Shown here: in pieces, positions 10,477 through 20,443 of the stretch
How positions within the stretch are numbered: the first letter of the stretch is position 1
Layout: each line of letters starts with the position of its first letter
Assembly (NCBI GenBank): GCA_016722045.1
Contig: JADKGY010000035.1
Coordinates: forward strand, 1-64,000
DNA length: 64,000 nucleotides
Origin: Candidatus Opimibacter skivensis
Lineage (GTDB): Bacteria > Bacteroidota > Bacteroidia > Chitinophagales > Saprospiraceae
Direction of reading: 5' to 3'
The notes under the pieces: model-generated
What the model saw: the letters and a program-made list of their open reading frames with translations, nothing else
Told to the model about the DNA's origin: nothing
Databases searched by the model: none
Program-made: the position numbers and the translations under genes

Positions 10477-13398
10477 TTAGAATTCTACATTGACGCCAAA
10501 GGTAAGTGTGCGCGATTGCGGATAGGTACCATAATCAATTCCAAGTTCGGTAGCGCTTTGGCCAAAGGCATTCACCTCAGGATCAAAACCACTGTACTTT
10601 GTAAAGGTTAATAAATTCTGCCCGGTTATGTATACAGATAACTTTTGAAGTTTCAAATGACGAAGGCTTTTCGCATTGATATTGTATGTGAGCGTTGCTG
10701 ATTTCAATCGAAGGTAAGAACCATCTTCAACAAAACGGGTTGAGTTACGCACGTTGTCCACATTTCCACCGCCTACCGCTCTGGGTATATCCGTATTGCG
10801 ATTGTCAGGCGTCCAACGATTGAGAACCGCGACAGATTGATTCTTGCTGTCAAACATACCTTCAAGGTCAATACGTGTCGCGTTGAAAATATCATTGCCC
10901 TGACTGCCCTGGAAAAATAAATCCAACCCAAAATTTTTCCATGTCAGTGAATTGGTCAGTCCATAGGTGAAGTCCGGATTGCCATCACCGATGATCGTGC
11001 GATCACCCGGATCGAACATCCCATTGCCATTCACGTCTTTGTACATCAAATTACCTGTCTCAGGATCCACCCCCTCTGAAATATATCCATAGAATATACC
11101 GAGTGGCATTCCTTCCCGCACAATCGCGACATCCTGATTATTACTGTAGATCCTTCCGAAATAATAGACTTCCGTGTAATCCAATGCAAGCACTTTGTTT
11201 TTATTGAATGATATATTAAAATCTGTACTCCAATGCAAAGTACCTGTAGTGTTGATCGTGGACACATTGAATTCGATTCCTTTGTTTTCAATTTTTCCGG
11301 CGTTCGTCTGAATGGTGGTGATAGGAAGGGAATTGGAAAGCTGCACGTTCAACAACACATCATTTGTTTTTTTATAGTACGCATCAGCTGTGAAATTGAA
11401 TCGTCCCTTCCAAAGCGCAATGTCAAGACCGATGTTGGATTGTGTAGTAGTTTCCCATTTCAGGTCGGGATTGCCATATGTCACCTGCACTGAAGAGGGG
11501 CCGGAAAGTGGGTTGGTAGCTGCACGTCTGTAATAAGACACAAGGCCATAACGGGCATAATTTGGAATACCTTCCTGGTTACCATTCTTACCCCATCCCA
11601 CACGCAGCTTCATATCATAAATCGCATCGATGGACTTCATAAAAGGCTCGTCTGAGATACGCCAACCAAGAGAGAATGAAGGCATCGTGCCCCAGGGATT
11701 TGCAAGCTTGGACGAACCGTCTCTCCGAAGTGAAGCAGTGAGCAGGTACCTGCTTTTGTAATCATACATCACGCGGCCAAAAAAGGAAGCCAAAGACCAC
11801 TCCTGGACATCTGTGGAACCGGTGATCACATTTGCCGCATTCAACGTTTGCACTGAAGTATCATCGGGGTAATCGGTACCATACAGGAATGAGTCACTCC
11901 ATCTTGATTTTTGGATACTGCTGCCGGCGAGAAAAGACAGATGTTGATCATTAAAAGATGTCGTATAGTTCGCTGTGTTTTCCCAAAGCCAGATCATGCT
12001 ATTGGATTTGTCGGCTTGTCCTATACCATTTTGATTGCGGCCATAATTAGTTTTGAATGGATCTAGATAATAATCCCACTGGTGCGCATTGATATCAGCT
12101 CCGAAATTGGTCTTAAGAGAAAAGCCTTTGAAAATTTTCGCTTCCGCATTTACATTTCCAAGCAAGCGGTTATCTACTGCTTCCTGATCAGGGCCGAACA
12201 TATAGGCGATTGGATTTTCCCATGACGGTTGAAATGGATTTGGATCATATTGTCCGCTTCCATTTTGCCTGTAGATATGGAGAAATGGAGGTGTGTTGAG
12301 CGCGCTCATGATGACACCACCGCGGCCGCTGCTGGCATTGTCAGGTGTATCTTTTGTACTTGAGCGCAACATGTTCAGGCTGACACCGAGGTTCAACCAA
12401 TCTGTTGCCTTGTTGTCGAGATTTAAGCGCAATGAATAGCGATCAAAACTGGCGGGTTTTGCAATACCAGTTTGATTAAGGTAATTGGCCGAAATCAGAT
12501 AACGCGTGATGGATGTACCCCCAAGAAATGAAAGTTGATAGCTCTGATTTGTGCCATAGCCAAAAGTCTCATCCTGCCAGTTAGTATATGCTGTTGCCGA
12601 TGGGTCGATGGCACCGGGAATGATCTCATTGATTAAATCACGGTATTGTTTTGTACTCAGTGTCTGGATAGTTTTGCGAATGTCAGACACACCATAGTAG
12701 GCATTAAATGAGATGGTGGATTTTCCTTCAACTCCACGTTTGGTGGTGATGAGCACCACACCATTAGCGGCACGCGCTCCATATATAGCAGCGGAGGATG
12801 CATCTTTCAACACTGACATTGAAGCTATATCCGAAGGATTCAATCCGCGTATATCGGTGGTAGGAATTCCATCCACTACATAGAGTGGTTCATTACCTGC
12901 CAACACCGAGGTGGTACCTCTCACTCTTACGGCAATATCGCCACCTGGCTTGCCTGAAGGCTGAGTCACCTGTACACCGGCCGCTTTACCCTGAAGGGCT
13001 TCGGCAGCGGAAACCATCGGGCGATTCTTTATGGTCTCTTCTCCGATAGAGACTACAGCGGTAGTGAGGTCTGCTTTTTTCTGCACACCATATCCAATGA
13101 TCACCATTTCGTTCAGACCTACCTTGGCGATTGGCATGACGACATCAATTTGAGATCGGCCGTTAATGTCTACTTCAACTTGTTCGAGACCTGTATATGC
13201 AAATACAATCGTGCCTTCTTTAGCGTTGAGCGTATACATCCCATCAGGATCGGTGATTGTCCCGAGACTTGTGCCTCTGAGATATACTGCAGCTCCGATC
13301 ACTGGTTCTCCTGTCGACTCCGTCACTTTTCCGGTGACCTGTGCTTGTACAGTGATGGCGATTGAGATGCAAAGAAGAGTGTATAAGATTCTGATCAT
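10477..13398 (-). CDS. susC: SusC/RagA-family TonB-linked outer-membrane transporter
   Basis: 973 residues. Signal peptide (residues 1-19), a carboxypeptidase-D regulatory-like domain (GKVTESTGEPVIGAAVYLRG, residues 24-43, to about 90), the plug domain (EALQGKAAGVQV; VRVRGTTS; PLYVVDGIP; ISMSVLKDASSAAIYG-type motif at about 190-210) and a 22-strand barrel ending in an aromatic residue (FGVNVEF). It imports oligosaccharides across the outer membrane with energy from TonB-ExbBD. It pairs with the SusD encoded 3 bp downstream. No N-terminal STN domain is present, so direct anti-sigma signalling is unlikely; regulation more probably comes from the Reg_prop protein at 15676-18726. Confidence 0.96.
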   Translation of the reverse strand: MIRILYTLLCISIAITVQAQVTGKVTESTGEPVIGAAVYLRGTSLGTITDPDGMYTLNAKEGTIVFAYTGLEQVEVDINGRSQIDVVMPIAKVGLNEMVIIGYGVQKKADLTTAVVSIGEETIKNRPMVSAAEALQGKAAGVQVTQPSGKPGGDIAVRVRGTTSVLAGNEPLYVVDGIPTTDIRGLNPSDIASMSVLKDASSAAIYGARAANGVVLITTKRGVEGKSTISFNAYYGVSDIRKTIQTLSTKQYRDLINEIIPGAIDPSATAYTNWQDETFGYGTNQSYQLSFLGGTSITRYLISANYLNQTGIAKPASFDRYSLRLNLDNKATDWLNLGVSLNMLRSSTKDTPDNASSGRGGVIMSALNTPPFLHIYRQNGSGQYDPNPFQPSWENPIAYMFGPDQEAVDNRLLGNVNAEAKIFKGFSLKTNFGADINAHQWDYYLDPFKTNYGRNQNGIGQADKSNSMIWLWENTANYTTSFNDQHLSFLAGSSIQKSRWSDSFLYGTDYPDDTSVQTLNAANVITGSTDVQEWSLASFFGRVMYDYKSRYLLTASLRRDGSSKLANPWGTMPSFSLGWRISDEPFMKSIDAIYDMKLRVGWGKNGNQEGIPNYARYGLVSYYRRAATNPLSGPSSVQVTYGNPDLKWETTTQSNIGLDIALWKGRFNFTADAYYKKTNDVLLNVQLSNSLPITTIQTNAGKIENKGIEFNVSTINTTGTLHWSTDFNISFNKNKVLALDYTEVYYFGRIYSNNQDVAIVREGMPLGIFYGYISEGVDPETGNLMYKDVNGNGMFDPGDRTIIGDGNPDFTYGLTNSLTWKNFGLDLFFQGSQGNDIFNATRIDLEGMFDSKNQSVAVLNRWTPDNRNTDIPRAVGGGNVDNVRNSTRFVEDGSYLRLKSATLTYNINAKSLRHLKLQKLSVYITGQNLLTFTKYSGFDPEVNAFGQSATELGIDYGTYPQSRTLTFGVNVEF

Positions 13399-13508
13399 AA
13401 AATCGTGATTAAATTGAAAAGTGTGTCGTCAACCTGCTGAAAGCAGGGAAGAAACCAGATGGAGATTTTCCTGTTATCCGCTGTTTTCGCTCAGGTCATC
13501 ATCTTTAG

Positions 13509-13551
13509 AAAAAAGTGGTGAACGGAACGAAAGAATTGCTCAGTTCACCAC
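13509..13551 (-). terminator. Rho-independent terminator after the PKD lipoprotein gene
   Basis: On the minus strand, a 9-bp perfect stem (GTGGTGAAC / GTTCACCAC, 13515-13523 with 13543-13551) is followed directly by six T residues (13509-13514). It lies 18 bp past the stop at 13570 and 111 bp before susC. This implies that the PKD gene is a separate, mostly terminated transcript and that susC has its own promoter or depends on read-through. Confidence 0.75.
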
Positions 13552-13569
13552 TGTATTGACATGAAATAC

Positions 13570-15312
13570 TTACCGTACTAATACAGCCGACCATGCGGCT
13601 GAACCATCATGGGCAGCTGACAAATCCACTGATATGGTCATTGTCTCTGATGTGCCATCGTTGACATAACTCATGACCTCATATTGGTTGGTGGTCAGAC
13701 CGCCATTTGGTGCATTCGCACCATCTGTATTCTCTCCACCATAATAACCCTTATAGAATCCAATGAAGGCTGCTCCTGTGGCACCATTGGTGACTTGAAT
13801 TAAAGGACGACCTGAGGGTGAAGATGCAGCAGGTACAAAAACCCAGGTATGGGTAGCGGAACCAAATGCAGCACCATTACCACTCGCTGCCAGTTCAGCA
13901 TCGCTAAAACAGCCGTGAGGATCACCCATATAACCATCATTGCGGGCATCACCATTTGTTTTGTACTGATATGATCCATCGGCATTGAAGATAAACTCAT
14001 CATTCAGGATGCATGACCAGTCATCAGTTCCCGTTGTACTTCCATCCAGAAAAGCCGGAGGCACCTGCCACCAATCTTTGCTTCCTAATGCAGGTCCCAC
14101 GAAAATGGCGTTCTCTCCGTTTTTAACTTTCCATGCGGCACCGATCAGGTCAGCCTGTGTCATCTCGCCTGATATAGTGATTTGAGTCTGCGAAGTGGCA
14201 GTACCATTTCCTTTGTTACCTGTGAGCACTACTGTAAACAGACCTGAAGTTGTATAGGTGTGTACAGGGTTTGCTTCAGAGGAAGTCGCACCATCTCCAA
14301 AATCCCAATGGTATGTAGTTGCTTCATAGGAAAGATTGGTAAACGTTGCAGTCTTTTGAGCGACATCTGCTTTAAAACCAACTACAGGAGGTTCGTCACC
14401 AGGATTGTCATAATGGACAAGTGTTACTTTCCAATACGCATCATCATTGCCAGATGTGTTTCCGCCAAATTTATATTTAGATTCCAGGATCAAGGTATCC
14501 GTGGTTCCTTCTGAAAGTTTGATGATGTCCAGCGTTACTGACAATTGAGGCACGCTAACTTCAGCATCTGTGCCAATTTTGGGCAGCCCAACAAAAGCCC
14601 CGAGACCGGATACTGTCAGCGTAGTACCGCCAAGTGCAAAGGTATGCACGCCATCACCAAAAGCCGATTGATCTATCCCACCCGGACCTACCAGATTCGT
14701 AGCATTAGTAGCCAAACATAGATTGGAATTATCAAATACACCGCCTTCAGTCCAGAAGTCTCCGTTAGAGTTGTAGGTATAACTGCCATCGCGTCCAAAG
14801 ATGAATTCATCATTCATCGTGCATGGACGGTTGACGATATCCTGGTTGTCTCTGCCTAGTCCCCACCAAACTGTTGATCTGTCGATAGGACCAACTTCCA
14901 ATGGCCAGCGGCCCGGACTTACTGTACGCAATAACTTCCAGGTTTTAGTGCCGGTACCTGCCAATATAGCCAGGTTAGCATCGGTATTTGCGATTGTAAC
15001 CTGCCGGGTTACGATGTCCGAATCTGTTCCTTTAGCAGCCGTCAGAGTCACTGTATAGACACCTTCAGCAGCATAGGAATGAACCGGGTTGTCCTCACTT
15101 GACGTGGCGGTGTTATCACCAAAATTCCAGGTAAGTGTTTCATAATTCTGAGAGGTATTGGTGAAGGTCACTTTCTTGAAGTCAGCGGCATCTACCTGAA
15201 ATGAGAAACCTGCAATAACCTCGGGTACAGGCTCATCCTTTTTGCAGGAAAAGATGAACATCAACGTGGCTGATACAAGGATCAACCTGATATTTGTAAC
15301 TAAATTCTTCAT
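13570..15312 (-). CDS. Twin PKD-domain lipoprotein, candidate surface glycan-binding protein
   Basis: I chose the start at 15312 (MKNLV) because it gives a clean lipoprotein signal with FSCKKD; an upstream in-frame ATG at 15393 would add 27 unrelated residues. About 580 residues with an internal duplication. PKD domain 1 (WNFGDNTATSSEDNPVHSY, about 55-75) is followed by a module with TWKLLR, CTMNDEFIFGRDGSYTYNS and a GDGVHTF segment. PKD domain 2 (YHWDFGDGATSSEANPVHTY, about 335-355) is followed by a second module with AAWKVKNGENAIFVGP and CILNDEFIFNADGSYQYKT. The repeated modules resemble beta-sandwich carbohydrate-binding regions of surface glycan-binding proteins (inference). Its location just upstream of susCD supports a SusE/F-like role. 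Confidence 0.8.
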   Translation of the reverse strand: MKNLVTNIRLILVSATLMFIFSCKKDEPVPEVIAGFSFQVDAADFKKVTFTNTSQNYETLTWNFGDNTATSSEDNPVHSYAAEGVYTVTLTAAKGTDSDIVTRQVTIANTDANLAILAGTGTKTWKLLRTVSPGRWPLEVGPIDRSTVWWGLGRDNQDIVNRPCTMNDEFIFGRDGSYTYNSNGDFWTEGGVFDNSNLCLATNATNLVGPGGIDQSAFGDGVHTFALGGTTLTVSGLGAFVGLPKIGTDAEVSVPQLSVTLDIIKLSEGTTDTLILESKYKFGGNTSGNDDAYWKVTLVHYDNPGDEPPVVGFKADVAQKTATFTNLSYEATTYHWDFGDGATSSEANPVHTYTTSGLFTVVLTGNKGNGTATSQTQITISGEMTQADLIGAAWKVKNGENAIFVGPALGSKDWWQVPPAFLDGSTTGTDDWSCILNDEFIFNADGSYQYKTNGDARNDGYMGDPHGCFSDAELAASGNGAAFGSATHTWVFVPAASSPSGRPLIQVTNGATGAAFIGFYKGYYGGENTDGANAPNGGLTTNQYEVMSYVNDGTSETMTISVDLSAAHDGSAAWSAVLVR

Positions 15313-15675
15313 AAAAAGTCTTGTTTTTGCGATTGTTATTGTATGGTATTTATTAATACTTAATCCTGTTATATCTTCTTTACCACCTGACATTTTTAAA
15401 TGTTGCAGGTTTCAGCTTTTCGTGATGGTCATTACCTAGATTCAGAATTTAAGTTGATAAATCTGGATAAATTCAGAATTTTCGCTAAATATCACAGCTG
15501 TTTCCAGATTTAAAATCTGACTTTTAAAATTTAGCTGCACACAAATAAAGAGAAAAGTATTTGAAGATGATCATAAATGATACCTGACAAATACTCGACA
15601 ACCCTAAAAATGTTACTGAGTTTAGGAGGTTGATCTTTAAAGGGCTAAAACCTGAGAAAACAATCTCGGTTCAGC
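15313..15675. other. 363-bp intergenic region between regulator and PKD gene
   Basis: AT-rich, with no convincing gene. It must contain the promoter for the PKD gene (read leftward) and the end of the regulator transcript. Short repeats of the form GATAAATCTGG / CAGATTTAAAATCTG occur around 15450-15525 and could be a binding site for the LuxR-type regulator, but this is speculative. Confidence 0.35.
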
Positions 15676-18600
15676 TCAAAGGTTTGTGATGTAATCATTA
15701 AGCAAAGCGTCGGGTTCAAGGCCCAGCTTTTTCTTCAATCTGTACTTGCTTTGCTCGACACCATTGACCGTAATATTAAGGATGGATGCGATTTCGGCAT
15801 TTGAAAAACCCATCCGGATAAAACAGCAAATCCGGCTGTCATTATTGGAAATATGGGGGTGCCGGGTATGGAGCTTATGGACAAAGTCCTGATGCACCTG
15901 GTTGAACGTCAATTGAAACTGTTCCCAGTAATCTTTTTGGCTCAGCTCACTGTCGATGGCCCGGGTAAGATGTTGTAATTCTGTATTTCTGGGCTGCTGT
16001 TCAGCCGTTTTGATTTTCCGGATCTGATCTTTCAAATCTTCGAGGAACTGGTTTTTATGTGCGCTTTGGAGAACGGAGGCACTCAGTTGAGCTTGTTTAT
16101 TGGAAATGTCCTTCTCCAGGTTTTCATTTTGGAGCCTTAGGATCTCCTGCTCAGCTTTCAGGGCATGTTGTTGATAGAGGCTCTTCTGTCTGTTCAATAG
16201 GAACCTGATTATACCCCACACTATCAATATCCCTGTACAAATGGAGGAAATCAAAAACCACCAGGTTCTCCAAAAAGGAGGGGAGACTTTGATGTGAAGT
16301 ATCCGCGGTTGATCACTCCAGGCTCCGTCACTATTTGCTGCTCTTACCTGCAATAGGTAATCGCCACCGGGCAACGCAGAAAAGGTTGCAAATCGCTGCT
16401 GCGGCCCGACTACCCGCCAGGTAGTATCAAAATCCATAAGCCTGTACGCAAACTGATTTTTATCGGGCTGTGTATAATCCGTAGTTGTAAATCCAAACCG
16501 GATTCCCTTATCCTGATAGCTCAAGCGGACCACCGTAGTTGAATCATTGAGCGGTCCGGACAGGATAGTCCTGCCTTCAAATGCGCCGATTGGGATAGAT
16601 TGATTGGACAGGCTAAACTCTGTAAAGACCACTTTCGGAGGATTAGAATTTTCCCGGACCTGGTCCGGCAAAACGATCGAATAGCCATTGGTACTCCCCA
16701 GGATCAATCTTCCATCTTTCAATTTCAATGCTGCACCTGGATTGTATTGATTGTTTTCAAGGAAAGGCTCAGATCCTACTTTGATAAAGCGGCCTGTTGT
16801 TTTCTTCCAGCGCACGATGCCTGCTTGTGTTGTTATCCATAGGTAACCTTCAGACCCCTGCACAATACTGTTGACCATATTGGAAGGAAGTCCGTCCTTC
16901 ATCGTATAAGCCTGAAATCGTCCGGTTGAAGATTGAAAGGCATTCAGCCCGGCATTTTCGGTGCCGATCCAGAGCGTGCCCTCATCATCCTGAAACAAGC
17001 ACCGGAGTTTATCGCTGATGAGGTTTGTAGTATCGCTATCCAGATGATGATATTGCTTTATGATATAAGGAGTAGAAGAAAAATCAATACGGCTCAACCC
17101 GGAATTTTCTGTTGCCACCCAAAGCCATGACTGATTCCGATCCAGCAATATATCGATGACCTGTGTACCTGAGATTGAGTTTGGATTGCCGGGCTTTGGA
17201 AGAAATCGTACAAACGATTTTTGACCAGGTTTCAAATAACATACTCCACCGCCCAGGGTGCCGACCCAGAGGCCCCCATCAGGTTCGAGCTCAAGGTCCC
17301 ACACATTATCATGGCTCAGACTGGTGCTGTCACCCGGTTGGTTATGAAATTGATTTATAATTCCTGACGCTTCGTCATAGAGATATAGCCCCCTGGTAAA
17401 AGTACCCAGCCAAAGCCTGCCATCAGGCAGAGAAACAAGGCTTGTGATCACCTTCAGTCCGGGTGGGTGTGGGGAGGATAGTTCGAGAGAAACGAGCTTG
17501 ATAGGTTTCTTTTCTACATCCAGACGAAACAATCCTCCACCATCGGAGCCCAGCCAGACATGGCCATCCTGATCCTGATCGAGGCACAGGACAGAGCGCA
17601 ATCCTTCGGATCTTTCCAGAGCATACTGTCTGTCCATCGCAAATGGAGGGAAAATTGTTTTGTGGAGATTAATGCCCCCATTGAAAGTGCCAATCCAAAG
17701 ATTGTCCGCGGAATCAAACATCAGGTTGTACAGCGCGTCTGAATTGAGCGAATTAGGGAAATCGGGCTGATATCTGAAATGTTTCCATTCATTCGTCAAT
17801 GGTGTAAACCGGTTGAGGCCACCACCATCTGTTGCTATCCATAGGTTACCTTGTTGATCCGGTAAAACGTCAGTAATCATACGATGGCTCAATCCTTCAT
17901 CAGGATTATTTGATGGCTCAAAACTGCGCACTACGCGAAGAGATTTTCGGTCTATCTCATAAAGGCCACTGCCTTCTGTGCCGACCCATATATTATCGTT
18001 TTGTCCGAGGCAAATGGATTTGGAAAAACCATCCATATCTGCATCATGCTCACTATGCACTGTGAACAGTGAATCGGATTTCCAACTAAAAACACTGATA
18101 CCTTTTCCAGCCGTACCGATCCAGATGCGCCCTTCGGGATCTTCCTGGAAATCAAAAACGAAATCATTGTTGAGTTTTCGGTTAGACGGGCTGCAGGAAG
18201 AACAAAAATGGGCGATCTTATTTCTGTTATGGTCAAAAACAATAGTGCCAGCGCCATACGTACCTAACCAAAGATTGCCGGAATGGTCCTGGAATATTGA
18301 CCTTACAGTTACGGTGTTCCAGTCAACGGTAGTATCTTCTTTAAAAGGAAACCGGAGAAACCGGCCGGTACTTCGCTCCAGTACACTGACACCTCCATTG
18401 AGATGGCCGATCCAGATATTTCCGTCTTCATCACTCCATAAGCAAAGTATTGATTGGCTCCTGATCGCATAGGGATTTTTCGGATCAGGCAGGAAGACTT
18501 TGAATTCATATCCGTCGAACCGGTTTAAACCGAATCGGGTACCTGCCCAGACCATACCTAGTTGATCCTGCAGGAGAGCATGTACAGTGGTGTAAGAAAG

Positions 18601-18726
18601 GCCATCATCTACGGTCAGATGATCAAAAGAAAAAGAAGAGTTATTGTCCTGACCAATGGATTGCAGGGGGCAAAACGAAAGCCCGATGATGATGAGACGA
18701 AGAAGAAATGCTGTACCTGAGCGCAT
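15676..18726 (-). CDS. Reg_prop / Y_Y_Y transmembrane sensor with C-terminal LuxR-type HTH
   Basis: 1016 residues. Signal peptide (1-25), then some twelve two-component-regulator propeller repeats (GMVWAGTRFGLNRFDGYEF; NIWIGHLNGGVSVL; LWLGTYGAG and similar) to about residue 700, a Y_Y_Y domain (about 740-805, YRLMDFDTTW), one membrane helix (818-842), a coiled coil (about 845-910) and a LuxR/GerE-like helix-turn-helix (about 955-1005, MGFSNAEIASILNITVNGV). There is no histidine kinase or receiver domain. It is therefore a one-piece sensor-regulator that reads periplasmic sugar and binds DNA from the membrane, a layout known in Bacteroidota. Located upstream of the PKD-SusCD-GH30 genes, it most likely controls them. 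Confidence 0.9.
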   Translation of the reverse strand: MRSGTAFLLRLIIIGLSFCPLQSIGQDNNSSFSFDHLTVDDGLSYTTVHALLQDQLGMVWAGTRFGLNRFDGYEFKVFLPDPKNPYAIRSQSILCLWSDEDGNIWIGHLNGGVSVLERSTGRFLRFPFKEDTTVDWNTVTVRSIFQDHSGNLWLGTYGAGTIVFDHNRNKIAHFCSSCSPSNRKLNNDFVFDFQEDPEGRIWIGTAGKGISVFSWKSDSLFTVHSEHDADMDGFSKSICLGQNDNIWVGTEGSGLYEIDRKSLRVVRSFEPSNNPDEGLSHRMITDVLPDQQGNLWIATDGGGLNRFTPLTNEWKHFRYQPDFPNSLNSDALYNLMFDSADNLWIGTFNGGINLHKTIFPPFAMDRQYALERSEGLRSVLCLDQDQDGHVWLGSDGGGLFRLDVEKKPIKLVSLELSSPHPPGLKVITSLVSLPDGRLWLGTFTRGLYLYDEASGIINQFHNQPGDSTSLSHDNVWDLELEPDGGLWVGTLGGGVCYLKPGQKSFVRFLPKPGNPNSISGTQVIDILLDRNQSWLWVATENSGLSRIDFSSTPYIIKQYHHLDSDTTNLISDKLRCLFQDDEGTLWIGTENAGLNAFQSSTGRFQAYTMKDGLPSNMVNSIVQGSEGYLWITTQAGIVRWKKTTGRFIKVGSEPFLENNQYNPGAALKLKDGRLILGSTNGYSIVLPDQVRENSNPPKVVFTEFSLSNQSIPIGAFEGRTILSGPLNDSTTVVRLSYQDKGIRFGFTTTDYTQPDKNQFAYRLMDFDTTWRVVGPQQRFATFSALPGGDYLLQVRAANSDGAWSDQPRILHIKVSPPFWRTWWFLISSICTGILIVWGIIRFLLNRQKSLYQQHALKAEQEILRLQNENLEKDISNKQAQLSASVLQSAHKNQFLEDLKDQIRKIKTAEQQPRNTELQHLTRAIDSELSQKDYWEQFQLTFNQVHQDFVHKLHTRHPHISNNDSRICCFIRMGFSNAEIASILNITVNGVEQSKYRLKKKLGLEPDALLNDYITNL

Positions 18727-18836
18727 GAAGATTAAATCACCAAATTAGTTTGTTGTCAGCGATATTTTGTCTTTTGATGCCCCTGACTAAACGAGAACAA
18801 GCTTTCTTCCCTCAACCTTCGCCTTCTTCCTCCTTC

Positions 18837-19277
18837 TTATCTTTTAATCCGCACTGAAATGGAAGACAGATGCACTTCACGCAAAAAATAACTGAGACCG
18901 ATGACAAGGGAGAGCGTAGCCAGGATAAAGAGTGCACCGATAAACCAGTTAAGCGGGATAGTAAACATCACTTCCAGGAAGAGTGAAACGATCACCAGGC
19001 ATACCATCAAAGCGGCCACTGTACACATCGTGATGGCGATGCTCGTGATATGTCGCCTGCGTTCAAGCATGTTCATTTCAGTGTGCATGCCTGCAGGATC
19101 ATACGTAGCGATCACTACCGGATTTTCCATCAGCGCCCGTCCACGATCGATGATCCTGGATAGTCGACCCGACATCACATTGAGCATTCCGGCAATACCG
19201 GTGAGAAGAAAGACAGGACCAAGCGCCAGCTGAATGGCACCTGAGATATCGTTAATGGTTTCTGGCATAGTAGACAT
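18837..19277 (-). CDS. DUF2721 family membrane protein
   Basis: 146 residues. A first membrane segment (AIQLALGPVFLLTGIAGMLNV, residues about 15-35) leads into the family motif R(L)SRIIDRGRAL, then a cytosolic helix (MLERRRHITSIA) and two or three further membrane helices. This order is typical of DUF2721. The function is unknown. It is a single gene 29 bp downstream of the next gene on the same strand. Confidence 0.85.
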   Translation of the reverse strand: MSTMPETINDISGAIQLALGPVFLLTGIAGMLNVMSGRLSRIIDRGRALMENPVVIATYDPAGMHTEMNMLERRRHITSIAITMCTVAALMVCLVIVSLFLEVMFTIPLNWFIGALFILATLSLVIGLSYFLREVHLSSISVRIKR

Positions 19278-19306
19278 ATAGCTCTATTTACAATTCACTA
19301 ATTCCT

Positions 19307-20203
19307 CTATCGTTTGATCATCTTGTAAGATGTGATTCCTTGTTTGTCGTGAACGCAAATAATGTATAGGCCTGCAGGAATATCCCCGGTGGCAATTCGT
19401 TCAACAGGTCCCGGTGCCCGGAGCTGTTTTTCAAAAACAACGGCGCCCAACATGTTTACAATGGATATTGAAATATCCTGTTGTAAATCGTCTGAAAAAT
19501 GAATTTCAAATTCATCAGTGAAAGGATTTGGATGAATAGAAAATCTATCTTTTTGTATCACCTCATTCGCTGCGATTAAACCACTGCAATCGTAGTTAGG
19601 ATCAAATTGAATGTAAGCTCCATCCTGGCTGAAACATTGCAGTTTGATTTGAGGATCAGGAATCACATTGCAGGTCTGCCAATAGAAGCCAAAAGTCGAA
19701 CCCACACCTTCCACCAAGGTGCTTATTTCTGCATTTGCATGTGGAAGATGAAATCGTTTCCTTGGTTTATCACCAAGGTAAATAGTATCAATACTGATGA
19801 CAGTATCACGGACGCAATGTCCGGATTTAAGCGTGTCACCTATTGCTGCACCAAAATCATAGAGAATGTATTCTTGGTCTGCGGCTCTGTCATATGCATA
19901 TATCAGCTGATCAGCTTCACGGATCGGATCAAGGTATTCATGGATAGACCCATGATAAGTGGTGTCGCCCGATTGTATGTAATAGGTGGTGGCTAAACCT
20001 GTCTTCAATACACGGTGATATTCTGTGCTGCCGATGATCGTATCACCATCCAATTGTATCAGCACATCTTCAACAAAAGCGAGTCCAGGTGGAAACGCTG
20101 TATGTCTATAGTATTGCTTCCAACGACTGGTCCCATTCAAATAAGGCTGACCCTTCACCGGAACGAAATATATCAAAGCGAACAAAAAAAGTAAATACTT
20201 CAT
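19307..20203 (-). CDS. Secreted protein with T9SS type A C-terminal sorting domain
   Basis: 298 residues. Signal peptide 1-18 (cleavage after VKGQ). The middle has no family I recognise; it contains a repeated pattern of short beta strands (LDGDTIIGSTEYHRVLKTG) shared with the gene at 25205-26152. The C-terminal 75 residues are a T9SS sorting domain (SIHPNPFTDEF, IVNMLGAVVF, GLYIICVHDKQG, MIKR). It is expected to be exported through the type IX system and retained on or released from the surface. Confidence 0.85.
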   Translation of the reverse strand: MKYLLFLFALIYFVPVKGQPYLNGTSRWKQYYRHTAFPPGLAFVEDVLIQLDGDTIIGSTEYHRVLKTGLATTYYIQSGDTTYHGSIHEYLDPIREADQLIYAYDRAADQEYILYDFGAAIGDTLKSGHCVRDTVISIDTIYLGDKPRKRFHLPHANAEISTLVEGVGSTFGFYWQTCNVIPDPQIKLQCFSQDGAYIQFDPNYDCSGLIAANEVIQKDRFSIHPNPFTDEFEIHFSDDLQQDISISIVNMLGAVVFEKQLRAPGPVERIATGDIPAGLYIICVHDKQGITSYKMIKR

Positions 20204-20443
20204 ATGAATACAAAATTAAAAATAGTTTGGGAGGCCATTGATAAGACTTGAATTATCTGCTGCGCTTTAAGCGAATATAAGGACAGGCAGACACAAAATA
20301 AAGGCCACTATATAGAAACGATAGTTCATTTAGAAATACTTTGATCGGTGATCCAATTTGTTGCAACATAATAAGTTTTAGTGAAATACAGTAAAGGATA
20401 GCTATCAGTTAGAATATTTTTCAAATATCAATAAACATCTATC

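Noticed and set aside
15440..15530. Inverted repeat as a confirmed regulator site
   Set aside because: AT-rich and imperfect; kept only as a remark in the intergenic entry.
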